DNA of 10,517 bases. Source: Clostridium sp. CAG:1013 (GTDB taxonomy: Bacteria > Bacillota > Clostridia > Oscillospirales > Acutalibacteraceae). The notes under the pieces were generated by a model that was not told where the DNA came from, ran no database searches, and saw only the letters and a list, made by a program, of their open reading frames with translations. Location: assembly GCA_000432995.1 (NCBI GenBank), contig HF972632.1, forward strand, positions 24,938 to 35,454, in the 5' to 3' direction. The position numbers were made by a program, and so were the translations under genes. This document shows, piece by piece, positions 5,431-10,517 of the stretch; position 1 is the stretch's first letter, and every line of letters begins with the position of its first letter.

Positions 5431-8037
5431 TTACTTGCCGTAGTAGCACTTCAGGTAGATTTCTTTGATCTCGCTCATCAGGGGATATCTGGGGTTGGCG
5501 CCGGTGCACTGGTCGTTGAAGGCGTTCTCCACCATCTCGTCCAGAGTCTCCAGGAAGTACTTCTCGTCCACGCCGTAATCCTTGATGGTCTTCTTGATGC
5601 CGATCTTTTCCTTCAGATCTTCCAGAGCCTGGATGAAGTTCTCGAAGACCTCGTCGTCGTTCTTGCCCTGAATGCCAGCGAAGCGAGCAGCCTCCACATA
5701 GCGAGCCTTGGCATGAGGATACTGATACTGGGAGAAGGTGCCCATCTTGGTGGGAACTTCAGCGGCGTTGTAACGGATCACGTCGGTGAGGATCAGAGCG
5801 TTGGCAACACCGTGGGGCAGGTGATGGTAAGCGCCCAGCTTGTGAGCCATGGAGTGGTTCACGCCCAGGAACGCGTTAGCGAATGCCATACCGGCCATGC
5901 AGGAAGCCTCAGCCATACGCTCACGAGCATAGGGATCGTTGGCGCCGTTCTCATAGCAGGAGGGCAGGTAATCGAACACAGCCTTGATAGCCTTCAGAGC
6001 CAGACCATCGGTGAAGGGAGTGGCCATGATGGACACATAAGCCTCGATGGCATGGGTCATAACGTCGATACCGGAAGCGCTGGTCAGGCCCTTGGGCTGA
6101 GTCATCATGTTGTCAGCGTCCACGATAGCCATGGTGGGCAGCAGCTCGTAGTCAGCCAGAGGCCACTTAGTGCCGGTCTTCTCATCGGTGATGATAGCGA
6201 AGGGAGTCACTTCGGAACCGGTACCGGAGGAAGTGGGGATAGCAACCATGATAGCCTTCTCGCCCATCTTGGGGAACTTGTAGATACGCTTCCGGATATC
6301 CATGAAGTCCATGGACATGGACTGGAAGTCGGCATCGGGATGCTCGTACAGCACCCACATGATCTTAGCAGCGTCCATTGCGGAACCGCCGCCCAGAGCG
6401 ATGATCACGTCAGGCTCGAAGTCGCGGATCTGCTTGGCGCCTTCCAGAGCGCAGCCCAGGGTGGGATCGGGAGCAACATCATAGAAGCAGGCGTACTGGA
6501 TGCCCATTTCGTCCAGCTTGTCGGTGATGGGCTTGGTATAACCATTTTTGAACAGGAAGGTGTCGGTGACGATGAACGCCTTCTTGCGATTGTATTCAGT
6601 CTTAAGCTCATCCAGAGCAACGGGCATGCAGCCCTTCTTGAAATAGACCTTCTCAGGCACTCTGAACCACAGCATGTTCTCTCTCCTCTCGGCAACCGTC
6701 TTGATATTGATCAGGTGCTTGACACCCACGTTCTCGGAGACGGAGTTGCCGCCCCAGGAACCGCAGCCCAGGGTAAGGGAGGGAGCCAGCTTGAAGTTGT
6801 ACAGGTCGCCGATACCGCCCTGAGAAGAGGGGGTGTTGACCAGGATACGGCAGGTCTTCATGGCAGCCTGATGCTTGGCCATCTTTTCCTTCTCGGCAAC
6901 GTTGATGTACAGAGAAGAGGTGTGGCCGTAGCCGCCGTCGGCGATCAGATGCTCAGCCTTCTCGATGGCCTCGTCGAAGGTCTTGGCCTTGTACATGGCC
7001 AGCACGGGAGACAGCTTCTCGTGAGCGAACTCTTCGGAGATGTCCACGCTCTCCACTTCGCCGATGATGATCTTGGTGGTCTCGGGCACATCCACGCCAG
7101 CCAGAGCAGCGATGGTGTGAGCCTTCTGACCAACGATCTTGGCGTTCAGAGCGCCGTTGATGATGATGGTCTTACGGACCTTCTCGGTCTCGGCCTTGTT
7201 CAGGAAATAGCAGCCGCGCTTGATGAACTCATCCTTCACAGCCTTGTAGACCTTATCCAGAACGATCACGGACTGCTCGGAAGCGCAGATCATGCCGTTA
7301 TCGAAGGTCTTGGAGTGGATGATGGAGTTGACAGCCAGAACCACGTCGGCAGTGTCGTCGATGATGGCGGGAGTGTTACCAGCGCCCACGCCCAGAGCAG
7401 GAGTACCGGAAGAGTAAGCAGCCTTCACCATGCCGGGGCCACCGGTGGCCAGGATGATATCAGCCTCAGCCATCAGGGTGTTGGTCAGCTCCAGGGAGGG
7501 GATGTCGATCCAGCCGATCAGCCCTTCGGGAGCGCCAGCCTTCACAGCGGCCTCCAGGACCACCTTAGCAGCCTCGATGGTGCACTTCTTGGCACGGGGA
7601 TGGGGGCTGATGATGATGCCGTTGCGGGTCTTCAGGGAGATCAGAGTCTTAAAGATGGCGGTGGAAGTGGGGTTGGTGGTGGGGATAACAGCGCCGACAA
7701 CACCGATGGGCTCAGCGATCTTCTTGGTGCCGTAAGCAGTATCCTCTTCGATCACGCCGCAGGTCTTGGTGTTCTTGTAGGTGTTGTAGATATACTCGGC
7801 AGCGTAGTGGTTCTTGATGACCTTGTCTTCCACAACGCCCATGCCGGTCTCCTCAACAGCCATCTTGGCCAGCGGGATACGCTGGAGGTTGGCAGCCATG
7901 GCGGCGGCGCGGAAGATCTTGTCTACCTGCTCCTGGGTATAGGTGGCGTAGATCTTCTGCGCCTCCCGCACCCGGGCAAGCATTCTTTCGAATGTTTCCG
8001 CGTTTTCCACAATTTCATAAGTCGTTTTCGTGTTCAT
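5431..8037 (-). CDS. adhE: Bifunctional acetaldehyde-CoA/alcohol dehydrogenase
   Basis: An 868-residue cytoplasmic enzyme that converts acetyl-CoA to acetaldehyde and then ethanol, using two NADH, to dispose of fermentation electrons. The N-terminal CoA-acylating aldehyde dehydrogenase half (about 1-440) carries the catalytic cysteine C251 in KTFDNGMICASEQS. The C-terminal iron-dependent alcohol dehydrogenase half (about 455-868) has the nucleotide-binding GGGSAMD (549-555). The four metal ligands D658, H662, H728 and H742 have exactly the spacing of E. coli AdhE. Length is normal, and AdhE usually assembles into spirosomes. I place the start at ATG 8037 (MNTKTTYEIV), because AAGGATGG lies 8 bases upstream. 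The in-frame ATG 8049 sits inside that site and has no spacing. The gene follows rex by 22 bases and should share its Rex-controlled promoter. It contains no TTA, CTA or TCA codons. Confidence 0.97.
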   Translation of the reverse strand: MNTKTTYEIVENAETFERMLARVREAQKIYATYTQEQVDKIFRAAAMAANLQRIPLAKMAVEETGMGVVEDKVIKNHYAAEYIYNTYKNTKTCGVIEEDTAYGTKKIAEPIGVVGAVIPTTNPTSTAIFKTLISLKTRNGIIISPHPRAKKCTIEAAKVVLEAAVKAGAPEGLIGWIDIPSLELTNTLMAEADIILATGGPGMVKAAYSSGTPALGVGAGNTPAIIDDTADVVLAVNSIIHSKTFDNGMICASEQSVIVLDKVYKAVKDEFIKRGCYFLNKAETEKVRKTIIINGALNAKIVGQKAHTIAALAGVDVPETTKIIIGEVESVDISEEFAHEKLSPVLAMYKAKTFDEAIEKAEHLIADGGYGHTSSLYINVAEKEKMAKHQAAMKTCRILVNTPSSQGGIGDLYNFKLAPSLTLGCGSWGGNSVSENVGVKHLINIKTVAERRENMLWFRVPEKVYFKKGCMPVALDELKTEYNRKKAFIVTDTFLFKNGYTKPITDKLDEMGIQYACFYDVAPDPTLGCALEGAKQIRDFEPDVIIALGGGSAMDAAKIMWVLYEHPDADFQSMSMDFMDIRKRIYKFPKMGEKAIMVAIPTSSGTGSEVTPFAIITDEKTGTKWPLADYELLPTMAIVDADNMMTQPKGLTSASGIDVMTHAIEAYVSIMATPFTDGLALKAIKAVFDYLPSCYENGANDPYARERMAEASCMAGMAFANAFLGVNHSMAHKLGAYHHLPHGVANALILTDVIRYNAAEVPTKMGTFSQYQYPHAKARYVEAARFAGIQGKNDDEVFENFIQALEDLKEKIGIKKTIKDYGVDEKYFLETLDEMVENAFNDQCTGANPRYPLMSEIKEIYLKCYYGK

Positions 8038-8045
8038 GAAATGAT

Positions 8046-8053
8046 CCATCCTT
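8046..8053 (-). promoter_or_regulatory. Ribosome binding site that fixes the adhE start
   Basis: AAGGATGG on the minus strand lies 8 bases before ATG 8037. The in-frame ATG at 8049 is part of this element, so starting there would leave no spacer. This favours an 868-residue protein over one of 872. Confidence 0.6.
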
Positions 8054-8059
8054 TTTTAT

Positions 8060-8704
8060 TTATTTTGTGCTGAATCTTTCCTTTAAATGGTTTGATAAGA
8101 GGGCGAGAGATACGGCCATGTTCTCATTCTGTACCAGAATTCCCTCCGGCACATCCAAATGGACGTTAGAAAAGTTCCAAACAGCCAGAATCCCGCTTTT
8201 GATCAACAAGCTGCACACCGCCTGAGCGTGTTCGCCCGGCACCGTAATGATGCCGATACGCACCTTCATTCTCCGGCAAAGGTCTTCCAGCCGGTCCATG
8301 GGAAGGATCATCTTCCCCCCCACCTCCGTGTTGACCGTTAAGGGATCTGTATCGAAGCCGGCCAAAATATTCAGGCCATATTCCAAGAATCCATCATAAG
8401 CCAAGAGCGCCTTGCCAAGCTGGCCGGCACCCACCAAAACGGCGTCCTGGGCATTGTCATAACCCAGAAAATCCTCCAGCTCCCGGATGAGATCCTCGCG
8501 CACATAGCCTACCTTCGGCCTGCCCGAACTGCTGATGGAGGCAAGATCCTTTCTCACCACCACATGGTTCACGTTCAGCGCTTCTGCTATTCCTGTCGCC
8601 GAGACGTATTTGGGAGCGTCTCGCAAACTCTTCAAATAGCTGAGATAGGTCGGAAGCCGTTGCAGAGTTTGCTTAGAAACGCTGGGGCTCGGCACTTTCC
8701 TCAC
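8060..8704 (-). CDS. rex: Redox-sensing transcriptional repressor Rex
   Basis: A 214-residue DNA-binding repressor that senses the NADH/NAD+ ratio. NADH releases it from operators upstream of fermentation genes. The N-terminal winged-helix domain (about 10-70) includes the recognition helix VVVRKDLASISSSGRPKVGY. The C-terminal Rossmann domain starts with AVLVGAGQLGKAL (GAGxLG at 92-97), and a helix near the C-terminus (MAVSLALLSNHLKERF) matches the domain-swapping end of Rex dimers. The start GTG at 8704 has AGGGG 6 bases upstream. A second GTG at 8695 with GAGGTG before it is almost as good, so the first three residues are uncertain. Its own promoter overlaps a Rex-box-like site, implying autoregulation, and adhE follows in the same transcript. 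Confidence 0.93.
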   Translation of the reverse strand: MRKVPSPSVSKQTLQRLPTYLSYLKSLRDAPKYVSATGIAEALNVNHVVVRKDLASISSSGRPKVGYVREDLIRELEDFLGYDNAQDAVLVGAGQLGKALLAYDGFLEYGLNILAGFDTDPLTVNTEVGGKMILPMDRLEDLCRRMKVRIGIITVPGEHAQAVCSLLIKSGILAVWNFSNVHLDVPEGILVQNENMAVSLALLSNHLKERFSTK

Positions 8705-8719
8705 CTCTTTCCCCTGACT

Positions 8720-8737
8720 TTGACAATATTTTAACAG
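8720..8737. promoter_or_regulatory. Rex operator (Rex box)
   Basis: On the plus strand this reads TTGACAA-TATT-TTAACAG, against the Rex consensus TTGTTAA-N4-TTAACAA. The left half matches 5 of 7 and the right half 6 of 7, with correct spacing. It covers the -10 element and probable transcription start of the rex promoter, the expected place for steric repression by Rex. Confidence 0.72.
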
Positions 8738-8756
8738 ATTCCCGTGGCCTTGTAAA
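8728..8756 (-). promoter_or_regulatory. Sigma-A-type promoter of the rex-adhE-kinase operon
   Basis: A -35 element TTTACA (8756-8751), a 17-base spacer and a -10 element TAAAAT (8733-8728) are present on the minus strand, each at 5 of 6 matches to the consensus TTGACA/TATAAT. Transcription should begin near 8721, giving a leader of about 17 bases before GTG 8704. The -10 lies within the Rex box. Confidence 0.65.
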
Positions 8757-8770
8757 TTGGTAGGTCTGAT

Positions 8771-8797
8771 ATATCGATATTAAATTAGCGATTTAAT
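8771..8797. promoter_or_regulatory. Two AT-rich dyads upstream of the rex promoter
   Basis: ATATCGATAT (8771-8780) is a perfect 10-base palindrome. It is overlapped at its edge by a perfect 7-base inverted repeat with a 5-base centre, ATTAAAT-TAGCG-ATTTAAT (8779-8797). Both lie just upstream of the rex -35. They could bind a second regulator, but AT-rich intergenic DNA can produce such symmetry by chance. Confidence 0.35.
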
Positions 8798-8908
8798 TTG
8801 TACACTTTGCCTTGGCTGTTAAGGCCGCGGAAAAGAATGGTTAAGACTTCCGAAAACGCGCCGCAAAGCCCACAAATTTTAAGCAGTTTTCCAGATTTGC
8901 TCGTTTCT

Positions 8909-8937
8909 ATTTTAGTATAATCTTTTTCTGAAAGCAA
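8909..8937 (-). promoter_or_regulatory. Possible distal promoter for rex
   Basis: TTGCTT (8937-8932), a 17-base spacer and TAAAAT (8914-8909) on the minus strand resemble a weaker sigma-A promoter about 200 bases upstream of rex. It begins just after the terminator of the biotin operon. The -35 is poor and the support is weak. The rest of the 8705-8946 interval holds no gene that I can see. Confidence 0.25.
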
Positions 8938-8946
8938 GAGGATTTT

Positions 8947-8990
8947 AAAAAAAGAACAGGCAGATCCCGGTTTTTTCCCGGATCTACCTG
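8947..8990 (-). terminator. Intrinsic terminator of the birA-bioY-DUF1284 operon
   Basis: The arms CAGGCAGATCC (8957-8967) and GGATCTACCTG (8980-8990) pair with one mismatch and can extend by an inner GG/CC around a six-base A loop on the transcribed strand. On the minus strand the stem is followed directly by TTCTTTTTTT (8956-8947). This is a classical rho-independent terminator 14 bases past the DUF1284 stop codon. No T-run follows on the plus strand. Confidence 0.88.
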
Positions 8991-9003
8991 CATTTCCAAA
9001 ATA

Positions 9004-9408
9004 TTAAACAAACCGTTTTTGCATATACTCTTGAAACAATTTCCAGGAGCACAATCCCTCTTTTTGCCAGCGACAGCCGCCGCAAACAGAATGCCACTGT
9101 TCCTCTTTCAGTTTCTTCAGCCGCTCCCCAGCTTGAGCAAAACTGAGCTCCATTCCAGGTGCCAGGTCCGCCGCCTGCAAGGCCGCTTTGTCTCGGCGAA
9201 GCACATCCTCCGTGCCCAAAGCGCAGCCTTCCTCAGTCCTGTGGGGACAGGCTCCACAAAGCACGTCACTGCCCTGACACAAGGTAAAAGGAGTTCCCGC
9301 CTCCAAAGCAGCCAGCGTTTCTTTCATGCGGGCTGTGAAGGCCTCATCGTACCCATGACCCTGAAACAGTGTGGTGCAAAACAAATGGTGCCCACGTAAA
9401 CGCATCAT
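9004..9408 (-). CDS. DUF1284 family cysteine-rich protein
   Basis: A 134-residue protein beginning MMRLRGHHLFC, the N-terminal signature of the DUF1284 family, whose function is not established. It contains eight cysteines (C11, C44, C51, C54, C62, C109, C112, C120), arranged as LCGACPH, a lone C62, and CGGC-x7-C. This suggests that it binds metal or an Fe-S cluster, which is inference. Its ATG overlaps the bioY stop in an ATGA arrangement (9408-9405), so it is translationally coupled to the biotin transporter. The open frame extends upstream to 9576, but that part overlaps bioY in another frame and does not resemble the family, so I excluded it. ATG 9405 is an equally possible start, one codon shorter. 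Confidence 0.78.
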   Translation of the reverse strand: MMRLRGHHLFCTTLFQGHGYDEAFTARMKETLAALEAGTPFTLCQGSDVLCGACPHRTEEGCALGTEDVLRRDKAALQAADLAPGMELSFAQAGERLKKLKEEQWHSVCGGCRWQKEGLCSWKLFQEYMQKRFV

Positions 9409-9962
9409 GCTGCCGACACCAGCTTTGCCTTTTTCAGGCTGTACAAAATAGCTTGAGCTGCGAAATACCCCACAACCACGGAGATCACGTCTTTGATGAG
9501 GTAAGGAACGCAAGCTACCAGGAACGCCTGAGGCAGCGAAGTGGACATCAACACCGAGAACTGAATGGCGCCGCACAGGTCACAGACCAGCAGACCGGCC
9601 AGTCCCAGCACCAGGGAAAGCCATTTGTTTTGGAAACGGGTCCCCAGACCGCAGAGCAGACTCATGAGGAAAAATCCCCAAAGGAATCCGCCAGTGACAC
9701 CCAGAAACGCCCCTACGCCGCCGCCAAATCCAGCAAACACAGGCACTCCCACAGCGCCGATAGCCAGGTATACCGCCAACGCGGTCCCACCCATACTTAC
9801 GCCCAGGGTATAGCCACACAAGGCAACCGCAAAGGTCTGCAAAGTCACCGGAACACCCGTGGGCAGAGGGATGGAAACTTGGGACAGCACTGCCATCACT
9901 GCAGCGAACACGGCTACCATCACCATCTTCTGCACTTTGTTTTTATAATGAATCTTCATCAT
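9405..9962 (-). CDS. bioY: Biotin transporter substrate-binding subunit BioY
   Basis: A 185-residue integral membrane protein, the S component of an ECF-type biotin transporter. The sequence is a succession of about six hydrophobic segments. Family motifs visible are VPVTLQTFAV (38-47), which lines the biotin pocket, GVTGGFLWGF (88-97), and a late lysine-aspartate pair (K157-D158). No bioM or bioN ATPase/permease gene is in the window, so it probably uses a shared ECF module or works alone. It follows birA by 32 bases with AAGGAG 6 bases before ATG 9962. The next codon is also ATG. Pairing uptake (BioY) with attachment of biotin to carboxylases (BirA) is a common salvage arrangement. Confidence 0.94.
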   Translation of the reverse strand: MMKIHYKNKVQKMVMVAVFAAVMAVLSQVSIPLPTGVPVTLQTFAVALCGYTLGVSMGGTALAVYLAIGAVGVPVFAGFGGGVGAFLGVTGGFLWGFFLMSLLCGLGTRFQNKWLSLVLGLAGLLVCDLCGAIQFSVLMSTSLPQAFLVACVPYLIKDVISVVVGYFAAQAILYSLKKAKLVSAA

Positions 9963-9994
9963 CCCATACTCCTTTTTTGAACGGCATGGGGAGC

Positions 9995-10517
9995 TTACTC
10001 CTCTCCCCTACGCAGCCGCTCTAGAAAATCTTTTTTGATATCCACCTCGCCAGCGGAGAACAGCTTTTCCTCTCCGTCCGGCAAGCGAACCCGCAGACGA
10101 GCCTCATCATCAACACCCAGCACCAGACCTTCCCGGATCTGGTCGCCCTGAGCGAAGGTAACTTCCAGCCCGGTCAGGAGAGACCGGTCCTGGTAGGCCT
10201 TCATGAAGGGCCGCTGGGTCAGATGCTCATAAAACCCGAAAAACCGGTTGATGATCTCCGCTGCCAGCCTTGTCCGCACACCGGCAGGAACTTCTCCTTG
10301 GTACAGAGCGCCCGCCACCTCCCGGATCTCCGGCGGGAAACCTCCCACAGGTTCCTGGATATTTACGCCGATGCCCACAATAGCATAGTGGAGACCGTTG
10401 TTCTCAAAGTCCACAGCAGCTTCCGTCAAGATACCGCAGACTTTTCGACCCTGAAGATACACGTCATTGACCCACTTGATCATGGCATGGCGGCCAGTGA
10501 CGGCGTCGATGGCTTCC
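9995..10517 (-). CDS. birA: Biotin-[acetyl-CoA-carboxylase] ligase BirA, 5' end outside the window
   Basis: Only the C-terminal part is present, about 173 codons. The frame stays open to the right edge, reading EAIDAVTGRHAMIKWVNDVY from the boundary. The enzyme activates biotin as biotinyl-AMP and attaches it to a lysine of biotin-dependent carboxylases or decarboxylases. Visible are the central catalytic motif IKWVNDVYLQGRKVCGILTE (the usual KWPND with valine for proline), the VGIGVN strand, and a C-terminal SH3-like BPL_C domain (LEVTFAQGDQIREGLVLGVDDEARLRVRLPDG). The GRGRRGR biotin loop and any N-terminal winged helix lie outside the window, so whether this BirA is also a repressor cannot be judged. 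An internal ATG at 10483 is not the true start. Confidence 0.93.
   Translation of the reverse strand, partial: EAIDAVTGRHAMIKWVNDVYLQGRKVCGILTEAAVDFENNGLHYAIVGIGVNIQEPVGGFPPEIREVAGALYQGEVPAGVRTRLAAEIINRFFGFYEHLTQRPFMKAYQDRSLLTGLEVTFAQGDQIREGLVLGVDDEARLRVRLPDGEEKLFSAGEVDIKKDFLERLRRGEE

Noticed and set aside
4684..8073. Plus-strand open frame of about 1,130 codons opposite the kinase and adhE
   Set aside because: It is codon-aligned with the real genes and exists only because they lack TTA, CTA and TCA. Its translation is a low-complexity mix rich in G, L, V, H and D with no domain, and it spans two unrelated genes.
8815..8833. Second Rex box starting at CTGTTAA
   Set aside because: Only one half-site is present. 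The expected second half (GCGGAAA) does not match.
8916..8921. Perfect TATAAT on the plus strand
   Set aside because: No -35 at a usable distance and no plus-strand gene downstream.
9409..9576. N-terminal extension of the DUF1284 frame
   Set aside because: It overlaps bioY out of frame, does not resemble the family, and the ATG at 9408 starts the family signature.
9369..9980. Plus-strand open frame opposite bioY
   Set aside because: Antisense of a convincing membrane transporter gene. The translation is rich in Q, H and R and has no domain.

Overview
The window looks like chromosomal DNA from an anaerobic, fermentative Firmicute of class Clostridia, probably an Oscillospiraceae/Ruminococcaceae-type gut or rumen bacterium. 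The basis is gene content: a bifunctional AdhE under a Rex repressor, two different [FeFe]-hydrogenase-family proteins, and a BioY/BirA biotin-salvage group. Every convincing gene lies on the minus strand, so the biological reading order is from high to low coordinates. No RNA gene, insertion sequence, CRISPR array or phage gene was recognised.

Region 1 (about 10517 to 8947) is a biotin operon. It holds the C-terminal part of the biotin-protein ligase BirA, the biotin transporter subunit BioY, and a cysteine-rich DUF1284 protein whose start overlaps the bioY stop. It ends in a clear intrinsic terminator.

Region 2 (about 8946 to 4657) is a redox-controlled ethanol operon: rex, adhE, and an aminoglycoside-phosphotransferase-fold kinase, with gaps of 22 and 21 bases. 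A good sigma-A-type promoter lies just upstream of rex. Its -10 element sits inside an 18-base Rex-box-like dyad, so Rex (which senses NADH/NAD+) probably represses its own gene and adhE.

Region 3 (about 4615 to the left edge) is a hydrogenase operon. It holds a small thioredoxin-like [2Fe-2S] ferredoxin, a PAS-containing putative H2-sensing [FeFe]-hydrogenase (HydS type, group C), a SpoIIE/PP2C-type phosphatase with an extra C-terminal domain, and a group-B-type [FeFe]-hydrogenase truncated by the window edge exactly at its last active-site motif. A perfect 14-bp-stem hairpin separates the ferredoxin gene from hydS.

Together regions 2 and 3 place the two main outlets for fermentation electrons, ethanol through AdhE and H2 through hydrogenase, next to two sensors: Rex for NADH and HydS for H2. 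The least understood parts are how HydS talks to the phosphatase, what the phosphatase's C-terminal domain does, and why a small-molecule-kinase-like protein is co-transcribed with adhE.
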